From Treponema sp. UBA3649 (GTDB lineage: Bacteria; Spirochaetota; Spirochaetia; Treponematales; Treponemataceae), in assembly GCA_002373325.1 (NCBI GenBank), contig DFKI01000040.1:1-47622 (forward strand): a DNA stretch of 47,622 nt, given 5' to 3'. The position numbers and the translations under genes were made by a program. A model generated the notes under the pieces. The model was given only the letters and a program-made list of their open reading frames with translations. It did not search any database and was not told the origin of the DNA. Below, one piece after another: positions 8,700 through 14,416 of the stretch (its first letter is position 1; the number at the start of each line of letters is the position of its first letter).

Positions 8700-10424
8700 T
8701 CAAAATCCCATTTCCTCAAGGGCCTTGTTCGCCTCGCTGATTTCGTCATAGGGCATAACGTAATCCCTGTAGATTATGGAATTCTCGTGCGACTTTCCCA
8801 AGAGCAAAACGATGTCATCTTTTTGTGCAAGCGAAAATGCTCGTCGGATTGCCTTTGGCCGGTCGGGCTCAAAAATCAGATTCTCTCCGTCCTTTTTTCC
8901 GACTTTGCGCGCGCCCTCCGCAATCATCTCAAGAATCTCAAGGCTGTTTTCCTGACGCGGATCCTCGTCGGTCAAAATCACGATGTCACAGAAACGGGAC
9001 GCAACCTCACCCTGAAGAGGTCTCTTTTTTATGTCGCGCTCTCCTCCAGAACCGAAGACGCAAATCATCTTTCCCGTGCACCTTCTTCGGACCGGCGGGA
9101 AAATTGTCTCGAACGACGACGGGGTGTGGGCGTAATCAACAATCACCTCGAAGGGCTGCTTTCTGTCAATCACCGTCATGCGTCCTTTTACGGGCACAAG
9201 TTTTTCAACGAGCGGGGCAAGTTCCTCAAGACTCTTTCCGGTAGTCCCGTGCACGGCCAAAAGAGCAGCCATAATATTGTAGGCGTTGAACGCACCCGGA
9301 AGTGGAGCCTTCACATGGATGACTCGGTTTTCATTTCCAAGGGACGGACGGTCCTCAAAGCGATGTATGCTGAACGTGAGACCGAATCTTGCGGATGCGA
9401 TGTTTCTTGCGGCAAGATACGGCATGTCATCTGGAATCAGGGGAAGAGGAGCCGCCTCGTTTTCATTTTCACCTGACTGCTTTCCGGCTTTTCCCTCGGA
9501 CGTGAATCCGATGACTTTTTTCTTTGTGCAGGAAGCAAAATATGTCGCTGCAGGATCCTCAAGATTTACGATTCCGAACGACGGAACTTTTGTTTCCTTT
9601 CCGTCAAGGATTTTCAAATGCTCGTGTTTGTCCAGCGCGCGGAAAAGATTTGCCTTGTCCGACTTGTACTGTTCGTAGGTTCCGTGGAATTCCAAATGCT
9701 CCAGAGTCACGTTCATAAAAAGAGCGCAGTCAAAAAGCACGTCGCCCAATCTGTTTGTCCTTTCCGAAAGTCCGTGCGATGAAGATTCCACGACCGCGTG
9801 AGTGCATCCGTTCTGTAGCATCTCGTAAAGTTCCCGCTGCACGATGGGAGCCTCGGGGGTAGTCTGATGCTGCGGGTTTGCGACCGCCTCTCCTCCAAGG
9901 GAATACTGCACGGTGGAGATAAATCCCGCCTTGATTCCGCAAAGTCTCAGAAGCTGCCAGATAAAAGAGACCGTGGATGATTTTCCCTCGGTTCCCGTCA
10001 CTCCGTAAACCACAAGCTTTGAGGACGGATTGTCATAAAAAGCAGATGAGATTGGTGACATGGCAAAACGCGAGCTTTTCACCCGGATAAATGCCACAGG
10101 ATTCTTGCACTTTTGGACGGCAGAGTCTATCGCTTTTTTTTCGTCAAAATCAAAGTCATCCTGGAAGACTACGGCGCGGGCACCTTTTTCCAAAGCCTGG
10201 GGAATGAACCGGTTTCCAGTGGTGTGAGTTCCGGGAAGGGCGAAAAACAGGGAGCCGTCTGAGACTTCCCTGCTGTCAAAGACAAGATTCTCAATGTTTA
10301 TGGAAGAGGAAAGATTCCCTGAGTCCGATTCGGGAACAGGAGTGAATCCATCCTGCAAAACGAGTTTATGCTCAATGCGTGAATGCTCAAGGCACAAAAG
10401 CAATTTATCCAATGATTTAATCAT
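8700..10424 (-). CDS. murE: UDP-N-acetylmuramoyl-tripeptide synthetase
   Basis: Adds the third residue of the peptidoglycan stem peptide to UDP-MurNAc-L-Ala-D-Glu. Visible motifs are DSREVSDGSLFFALPG in the N-terminal domain (UDP binding), the ATP loop GVTGTEGKSST (about residue 138), the catalytic-region sequence YAHTPSSFE, and TDEDPRQEN (about 482-490). The last is at the place of the DNPR motif that recognises meso-diaminopimelate in Gram-negative MurE. Treponemes are known to use ornithine, so the acceptor cannot be read safely from this motif. The protein is 574 residues, longer than the usual 490 or so. There is no Shine-Dalgarno before the ATG. Instead a promoter is placed so that transcription should begin about two bases before it. 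It is the first gene of murE-ddl-murD-helicase. Confidence 0.95.
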   Translation of the reverse strand: MIKSLDKLLLCLEHSRIEHKLVLQDGFTPVPESDSGNLSSSINIENLVFDSREVSDGSLFFALPGTHTTGNRFIPQALEKGARAVVFQDDFDFDEKKAIDSAVQKCKNPVAFIRVKSSRFAMSPISSAFYDNPSSKLVVYGVTGTEGKSSTVSFIWQLLRLCGIKAGFISTVQYSLGGEAVANPQHQTTPEAPIVQRELYEMLQNGCTHAVVESSSHGLSERTNRLGDVLFDCALFMNVTLEHLEFHGTYEQYKSDKANLFRALDKHEHLKILDGKETKVPSFGIVNLEDPAATYFASCTKKKVIGFTSEGKAGKQSGENENEAAPLPLIPDDMPYLAARNIASARFGLTFSIHRFEDRPSLGNENRVIHVKAPLPGAFNAYNIMAALLAVHGTTGKSLEELAPLVEKLVPVKGRMTVIDRKQPFEVIVDYAHTPSSFETIFPPVRRRCTGKMICVFGSGGERDIKKRPLQGEVASRFCDIVILTDEDPRQENSLEILEMIAEGARKVGKKDGENLIFEPDRPKAIRRAFSLAQKDDIVLLLGKSHENSIIYRDYVMPYDEISEANKALEEMGF

Positions 10425-10425
10425 A

Positions 10426-10461
10426 ATGGAAGATTGTAATACTTATTGCATAAACATTCAA
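10426..10461 (-). promoter_or_regulatory. Promoter of the murE operon, predicted leaderless transcript
   Basis: On the minus strand TTGAAT (10461-10456) and TACAAT (10438-10433) are 17 bp apart. A start seven bases after the -10 falls at 10426, two bases before the murE ATG at 10424. The bases between carry no ribosome binding site. Confidence 0.7.
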
Positions 10462-10504
10462 TCCCTTGCAGAAACCCCTTGCAGGAAGGCATCCCCACGT
10501 CACT

Positions 10505-10552
10505 CCCAAATCAACTCCCAAATCCTAACTCCTAACTCCTAAATCTCCTTTC
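10505..10552. repeat. 7-bp repeat tail at the aro gene stop codon
   Basis: On the minus strand the DAHP synthase stop codon TAG lies inside a run of heptamers of the form TTAGGAG / TTAGGAT / TTGGGAG. The last coding bases and the downstream region therefore share one short-repeat sequence. This resembles the heptamer runs at the ends of rarA, folD and folE2. Confidence 0.75.
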
Positions 10553-11573
10553 CGTCCACCGCCGCAAGTGCCCTGAGTTTTTCCATCAAAGCAGAGAACA
10601 TCGCCGGAGTAAGCTGCTGGGAAGCGTCGCTCAAAGCCTTCTCTGGATGACAGTGCACCTCAATCTCAAGGGAATCCGCACCTATGGCAACCGCTGCCTT
10701 GGACAAATCACCAACCATCCACCTCAATCCACAGGCATGGCTCGGATCAATCACCACAGGAAGATGGCTCACACGGTGGATGTATGGAACGGCGCTAAGG
10801 TCAAGACAGTTCCGGGTATAATTGTCGTAGTACCGGATTCCACGCTCACAAAGAATCACGTTCTCGTTTCCGTTTGCCATGATATATTCCGCGGACATCA
10901 GAAGCTCGCTCACCGTACCAGAAAGTCCCCTCTTCAAAAGCACCGGCTTACCAGATTTTCCAAGCTCCTTCAAAAGATCGAAATTCTGAAAGTTCCTCGC
11001 GCCAATCTGAATCAAATCCACGTTGGAAAAATGCTCAAGCTCGGAAATCGCCATAAGCTCAGTACAAATCGGAAGCCCCGTCTCTTTTTTAGCAAGGTCC
11101 AGAAGCCTGAGTCCCTCCACTCCAAGACCCTGGAAGCTGTAAGGAGAAGTCCTCGGTTTGAAAGCCCCTCCCCGAAGGATTCTGGCACCAGCCGATTTTA
11201 CCGCACGAGCCGCCTCAAGAATCTGCTCCTCGCTTTCCACCGAACAAGGACCCGCAATCACAGGAACATTCTTACCGTCGCCAATCGTACAAGGAACGAC
11301 ACCGCTCTGCCCTGCACCGACAGTCACGACAGTATTCTCAGGATGGAACGAACGGCTAGCCATCTTATATGGAACGGAAACTCTCTCCGCCGACTCCACA
11401 ATCTCATCCGCAAGGAAATCCTCAGGATCCATTTTTGAAGTGTCGCCCACAAGACCAAGCACGGTTTTATCCACGCCGGTACTCACATGGACTTTCACAC
11501 CCTTCTCGGAAACCTTGTCAATCAGCTTGTTCATGTCCTTTTCGGAACATCCCTTTTTCAAAACGATAATCAT
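10539..11573 (-). CDS. aroF: 3-deoxy-7-phosphoheptulonate (DAHP) synthase, type I-beta with N-terminal regulatory domain
   Basis: First enzyme of the shikimate pathway; it condenses phosphoenolpyruvate and erythrose-4-phosphate. The ATG at 11573 is chosen because AGGAGG lies six bases upstream. This gives 344 residues starting MIIVLKKGCSEKD. Residues 1-80 form the ferredoxin-like N-terminal domain which in the Thermotoga-type enzyme gives feedback inhibition by Tyr/Phe. The catalytic barrel has GPCSVES (about 107) and KPRTSPYSFQGLG (about 138-150), both diagnostic. HRVSHLPVVIDPSHACG and EVHCHPEKALSD near the end provide metal ligands. No other aromatic gene is adjacent; it appears to be transcribed alone. 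The 270-nt leader encodes an aromatic-rich peptide and a terminator, so expression is probably attenuated by charged tRNA-Tyr/Phe. Confidence 0.96.
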   Translation of the reverse strand: MIIVLKKGCSEKDMNKLIDKVSEKGVKVHVSTGVDKTVLGLVGDTSKMDPEDFLADEIVESAERVSVPYKMASRSFHPENTVVTVGAGQSGVVPCTIGDGKNVPVIAGPCSVESEEQILEAARAVKSAGARILRGGAFKPRTSPYSFQGLGVEGLRLLDLAKKETGLPICTELMAISELEHFSNVDLIQIGARNFQNFDLLKELGKSGKPVLLKRGLSGTVSELLMSAEYIMANGNENVILCERGIRYYDNYTRNCLDLSAVPYIHRVSHLPVVIDPSHACGLRWMVGDLSKAAVAIGADSLEIEVHCHPEKALSDASQQLTPAMFSALMEKLRALAAVDGKEI

Positions 11574-11673
11574 TTTATTCCTCCTGACCGTCATCCCCGG
11601 CTCGCGCGACCACCGGAAAATAAGGCACATTTTATCCGCCCCGAAAATCCGCTAAAATTTACGGCACGGACAT

Positions 11674-11701
11674 AAAAAAAGACCCCTCCGTAGCGGAAGG
11701 G
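11674..11701 (-). terminator. Rho-independent terminator in the aro leader (attenuator)
   Basis: On the minus strand CCCTTCCG (11701-11694), a CTA loop, and CGGAGGGG (11690-11683) form an 8-bp stem with one T:G wobble. TC and seven T residues (11680-11674) follow. It lies between the leader peptide stop and the DAHP synthase start, about 100 nt before the ATG, so it should stop transcription before the gene unless prevented. The 5' arm CTTCCGC (11699-11693) can instead pair perfectly with GCGGAAG (11757-11751) inside the leader peptide region. Confidence 0.9.
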
Positions 11702-11733
11702 CCTTGGTTTACAAAATCAGCAAACACAGAACG

Positions 11734-11844
11734 CTATTCACAAAGCGCATCTTCCGCAGACGAAAAGAGACCATAAAAGCTAAAGTAATAATAAGCATTA
11801 AATGAGAAATCTTTTTTCTGAGTCATACGGACTGTGTTCTTCAT
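11734..11844 (-). CDS. Aromatic-rich leader peptide of the DAHP synthase attenuator
   Basis: A 36-codon reading frame between the promoter and the terminator: it starts ATG AAG AAC at 11844 and stops TAG at 11736-11734. Between residues 13 and 27, nine of fifteen residues are Phe or Tyr (F-S-F-N-A-Y-Y-Y-F-S-F-Y-G-L-F). This is the hallmark of amino-acid attenuator leaders such as pheL/trpL, here with Tyr and Phe. The ATG lies at about +3 of the predicted transcript and has no Shine-Dalgarno. An in-frame ATG at codon 7 is an alternative start that would keep the aromatic run. The antiterminator arm (11757-11751) begins seven bases after the last Phe codon, at the distance expected for ribosome-stall control. 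Function is inferred from layout. Confidence 0.8.
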   Translation of the reverse strand: MKNTVRMTQKKDFSFNAYYYFSFYGLFSSAEDALCE

Positions 11845-11845
11845 A

Positions 11846-11881
11846 TTTTAAAATTATACATCATGCGAAAAAAAATGTCAA
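11846..11881 (-). promoter_or_regulatory. Sigma-70 promoter of the aro leader
   Basis: On the minus strand TTGACA (11881-11876) and TATAAT (11858-11853), both perfect consensus, are 17 bp apart. Transcription is predicted from about 11846, two bases before the leader peptide ATG. Such a strong promoter fits control by attenuation downstream. Confidence 0.9.
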
Positions 11882-11934
11882 GCACCAGATTTTCTCTCAC
11901 CCGCATCCAAATTCAAATCCGATTTTGAACAAGA

Positions 11935-12060
11935 GTCCATCTACAAAGGGGAAAGCCTTCCCCTCGCTCCAAGCGCCCCCGGCGTTTTCCGCTACCCCTT
12001 CTGCGGGGACACCCCGCAACGCCCCGGCACACTTTCGCACCGGAGCACCGGAATGTCAGA
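11935..12060. other. GC-rich intergenic stretch with consecutive hairpins
   Basis: No gene is supported here. The stretch is much richer in G+C than its surroundings. It contains successive perfect inverted repeats: GGGGAA-AGCC-TTCCCC (about 11948-11963), GCGGGG-ACA-CCCCGC (about 12004-12018) and a CACCGG/CACCGG direct pair near 12040. It separates the aro promoter from the DUF937-like gene. It could be an interspersed repeat or a structured RNA; I cannot tell from one copy. Confidence 0.4.
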
Positions 12061-12095
12061 CAAAAACAAGCAAAACAAATTTCCGCAAAATGAAA

Positions 12096-12129
12096 GGGAA
12101 CCTCAAAAATTCAGCTTTTCGAGGTAACT
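12096..12129. repeat. Hairpin repeat family, copy A
   Basis: GGGAACCTCAAAAA, a short TTCAG-type loop, then TTTTCGAGGTAAC: an imperfect inverted repeat of about 34 bp just beyond the stop codon of the DUF937-like gene. Copies with the same arms and loop occur at 12877-12912, 16715-16750 and 32997-33031. Confidence 0.7.
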
Positions 12130-12136
12130 TTGAAAA

Positions 12137-12733
12137 TCATTTGAGAAGTCCCATCAGACCGCCCAGAAGATTACCCGCGGCACTTTCATCCTTCTTGTCT
12201 TTCTTGTCCTTTTTGTCATCCTTTTTTCCCGCAGACGAAGCCGAGGACGCACCTCCCGATGAGCCTCCCAGAAGATTTCCCAAAAGGCTGCCCACGTTCA
12301 AGTTTGAGGTAAGACCTCCAAGAAGAGAGCCCAGAGCGTTTCCAGAAGTTCCAGAAGTCTGCTGACCGAGGAGACTCATGAAAAGAGGAGCCGCAGCCGC
12401 AAGAATCGACGTTGCGGAAGCCTTTGTCACACCAGCTGCCTTAGCGATGGCACCCGTAGTCGAAGATGCCTTGCTTCCCAAAAGATGCGAGATGATTTTA
12501 GCTCCATCCTCCAAATTCAAAGTCTTGCCCTTGTCCTTCGCATGGTCACTGAGAGCCTGTTCGAAACCCGCCGCAGAGTCCCCCTTTGTCTGAGCCGCAG
12601 CCCCCTGCAAAAGAGCCGGAACAGCCTGAGCAAGCACGTTCTTCACGTCATCAGGAGAAGCATCAGCAGCCTTGCCGATATTCTTAATGTTCGAGGCACT
12701 CGCAAGCCCCGTAAGCAGAGACGTAACATCCAT
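12137..12733 (-). CDS. DUF937-like helical protein
   Basis: A 198-residue protein without signal peptide. Residues 1-165 are Ala/Gly/Leu/Ser-rich helices with two similar segments (VKNVLAQAVPALLQGAAAQ and ATSILAAAAPLFMSLLGQQ), as in DUF937-family proteins. A glycine-leucine-rich section (SLLGGL / SLLGNLLGG) follows. Residues about 165-185 are a strongly charged Lys/Asp linker (KKDDKKDKKDKK), and the protein ends GNLLGGLMGLLK, an amphipathic tail repeating the earlier LLGGL pattern. AAGGAGG precedes the ATG by seven bases. DUF937 function is not established. Isolated gene, divergent from the BMP-family gene. Confidence 0.7.
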   Translation of the reverse strand: MDVTSLLTGLASASNIKNIGKAADASPDDVKNVLAQAVPALLQGAAAQTKGDSAAGFEQALSDHAKDKGKTLNLEDGAKIISHLLGSKASSTTGAIAKAAGVTKASATSILAAAAPLFMSLLGQQTSGTSGNALGSLLGGLTSNLNVGSLLGNLLGGSSGGASSASSAGKKDDKKDKKDKKDESAAGNLLGGLMGLLK

Positions 12734-12762
12734 AAAAATTCCTCCTTAGAACTGAATAACAA

Positions 12763-12804
12763 GGAAACGCTTCCCATATTAATCAGCATCTCCCTGCCAT
12801 TATA
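12763..12804 (-). promoter_or_regulatory. Putative -10 box and palindrome in the leader of the DUF937-like gene
   Basis: On the minus strand a TATAAT box (12804-12799) lies about 66 bp before the ATG; a -35 is weak. Downstream of it the 12-bp near-palindrome GGAAGCGTTTCC (12774-12763) has the CG-centred symmetry of LacI/CcpA-type operators. A repressor site is possible, but it is a single short match. Confidence 0.35.
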
Positions 12805-12842
12805 CACCACTTTTCCAATTTTGCATAGTAAGAAAAAAAGAC

Positions 12843-12878
12843 TTGAAAGAATTTCCTTTTTCCTTGATAATAATAAGG
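12843..12878 (+). promoter_or_regulatory. Promoter of the BMP-family gene
   Basis: TTGAAA (12843-12848) and GATAAT (12866-12871) are 17 bp apart. The predicted start at about 12878 falls on the first bases of hairpin repeat copy B, so the transcript would begin with that hairpin. The leader to the ATG at 12990 is about 112 nt. Confidence 0.65.
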
Positions 12879-12912
12879 GAAGCTCGAAAAAAATCAGTTT
12901 TCAGAGGCTGCC
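12877..12912. repeat. Hairpin repeat family, copy B
   Basis: GGGAAGCTCGAAAAA, the loop ATCAG, then TTTTCAGAGGCTGCC. This is an imperfect 36-bp inverted repeat at the predicted 5' end of the BMP-family transcript. Confidence 0.65.
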
Positions 12913-12989
12913 ATATATAAGAAAACGTATTTGAGGATTCTAATCCCGCACCTAAGATTTTGTACCGGCCTCAATCCGGAGGTAGTTTT

Positions 12990-14117
12990 ATGTCAAAAAA
13001 CAGTTTTGTAAGAAGAACCGGGGAATTCATCACTGACCTCCTGATGTTTCTCCTGGCATGCTTTTTCAGCTCAATTTTCGCAAGATGCCACAGACGCTCA
13101 GTGGACCCAGGCATGAAAATCTCTGGCATAAAAGCCGGATTCATCTACATCGGACGCGTGGACGACGGTGGCTTCAACGAATCCATGGACAGCGGCAGAA
13201 AAGCACTTGAAAAACTGGGCGTCACGTGCCTTTATGAGGAGAACGTTCCTGAAACATCCGAATGTGAGGGCAAAATCCGGAATCTCATTGAAAACGGCTG
13301 CAACGTAATCTACGCGAACAGTTTCGGCTACATGGACTGGGTTTTCCGACTCGCCCTGGAACATCCCTCGGTAAAGTTCGAGCATTTCTCAGGCTACATG
13401 CACACCGAGAATCTCTCCACCTTTTTTGGACGAATGTATGAGGCACGGTATCTTACGGGAATAGCGGCGGGAATGAACACAAAATCCTCGCAGATAGGCT
13501 ATGTGGCAGGGTCTGCAATCTCCGAATGTATACGCGGAATCAACGCATTCACACTGGGAGTGCAGTCGGTAAATCCGGAGGCGACGGTCCACGTGAGATT
13601 TTTGGATTCATGGGATGACAGCGAAGGGGCAAAATCCGCGGTGGACGAGCTTTACGACATGGGTTGTGACGTGGTGACATTCCATGAGAACTCAACGGCG
13701 ACAGTACTTGAGGCGGAGGAAAAAGGGATGTACGTAATCGGCTACAACACAAGCACGGCATCCATCGCACCTTCGGTCTATCTCACGGGAGCCCTCTACC
13801 ATTGGGACGAATACTTTTTGGACGACGTGGAGGATATCCTGAACGGCTCATGGAAAAGCAGGAGTTTCTGGGGAGGCATAAAATCAAGGGTCGTTGACAT
13901 CGACGAGATTTCCCCAATCTGTGCGCCGGGAACGAAGGAAAAGGTCATGCAGGCAAGGAACGACATAATCAGCGAAGAACTAGAGATTTTCCACGGACCA
14001 CTCTTCGACCAGAACGGAAAGCAAATCCTTCATAAGGGCAAAAGCCTGAGCGACGAGCAGATTTGGAACATGGACTATTTTCTGAACGGCGTTGAAGGAA
14101 AGATACCCTCCCATTGA
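12990..14117 (+). CDS. BMP/PnrA-family ABC transporter substrate-binding protein
   Basis: A 375-residue exported protein. The ATG at 12990 is preferred because GGAGG lies seven bases upstream. The N-terminus has an Arg-Arg pair and a hydrophobic segment with LLAC (Cys24), a plausible loose spirochaete lipobox; a second Cys follows in FARC, so the processing site is uncertain. From about residue 45 it matches the basic-membrane-protein family: KAGFIYIGRVDDGGFNES, then FGRMYEARYLTGIAAG, QIGYVAGSAISECIRGINAF and VIGYNTSTASIAPS. In treponemes this family (PnrA/TmpC) binds purine nucleosides for import. Ligand here is unproven, and no permease or ATPase genes are next to it. Downstream lies repeat-rich DNA. 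Confidence 0.85.
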   Translation: MSKNSFVRRTGEFITDLLMFLLACFFSSIFARCHRRSVDPGMKISGIKAGFIYIGRVDDGGFNESMDSGRKALEKLGVTCLYEENVPETSECEGKIRNLIENGCNVIYANSFGYMDWVFRLALEHPSVKFEHFSGYMHTENLSTFFGRMYEARYLTGIAAGMNTKSSQIGYVAGSAISECIRGINAFTLGVQSVNPEATVHVRFLDSWDDSEGAKSAVDELYDMGCDVVTFHENSTATVLEAEEKGMYVIGYNTSTASIAPSVYLTGALYHWDEYFLDDVEDILNGSWKSRSFWGGIKSRVVDIDEISPICAPGTKEKVMQARNDIISEELEIFHGPLFDQNGKQILHKGKSLSDEQIWNMDYFLNGVEGKIPSH

Positions 14118-14142
14118 TCAGCGTACTATAATCCAGAATGAT

Positions 14143-14170
14143 GTCATTATCGGGCCTACCCCGACAATCC
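14143..14170. repeat. Single REP-like palindrome
   Basis: GTCATTATCGGG, a CCTA loop, then CCCCGACAATCC. It is a single copy of the palindrome found doubled at 541-608 and 14223-14289. It lies just after the BMP-family gene and may also help end its transcription. Confidence 0.65.
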
Positions 14171-14222
14171 ATTTATTTGCATTACTGATTGTTAAAGGGG
14201 GATGTCAAAAAGGAAAAAAATT

Positions 14223-14289
14223 GTCATTATCGGGCTTGACCCGATAATCTCTGTTAGAAAGGGATTGCCGTATCAAGTACGGCAATGAC
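14223..14289. repeat. REPIN-like inverted doublet, second copy
   Basis: GTCATTATCGGGC...CCCGATAATCTC is followed by a short spacer, then GGGATTGCCGTA...TACGGCAATGAC. The arrangement and length (67 bp) match the unit at 541-608 although the stem sequences differ with compensating changes. It runs directly into the 23-bp tandem repeats. Confidence 0.75.
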
Positions 14290-14381
14290 ATTAAATCATG
14301 CACGGCAATGACATTAAATCAAGTACGGCAATGACATCAAATCAAGTGCGGCAATGACATTAAATCAGGTGCTGCGATGAC
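14290..14381. repeat. Four tandem 23-bp repeats derived from a REP half-site
   Basis: Four adjoining 23-bp units begin at 14290, 14313, 14336 and 14359. Each has the form ATTAAATCA, three variable bases, then a CGGCAATGAC-type end. The constant end equals the right arm of the preceding REPIN-like unit, so the array seems to have grown by duplication of half an element. The last copy is degenerate (CTGCGATGAC). The 14118-14416 gap holds nothing else that I can support. Confidence 0.8.
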
Positions 14382-14416
14382 AAGTTTGCGTAAAAGTCGA
14401 AATGGGAGCCGATGGG

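Noticed and set aside
8787..9476. Open frame on the plus strand inside murE
   Set aside because: It lies wholly within a well-supported gene on the other strand, with low-complexity composition and no start signal.
14290..14381. CRISPR-like short regular repeats
   Set aside because: The 23-bp units are adjoining with only three variable bases and no spacers, and no cas gene is near; they derive from the neighbouring palindrome.
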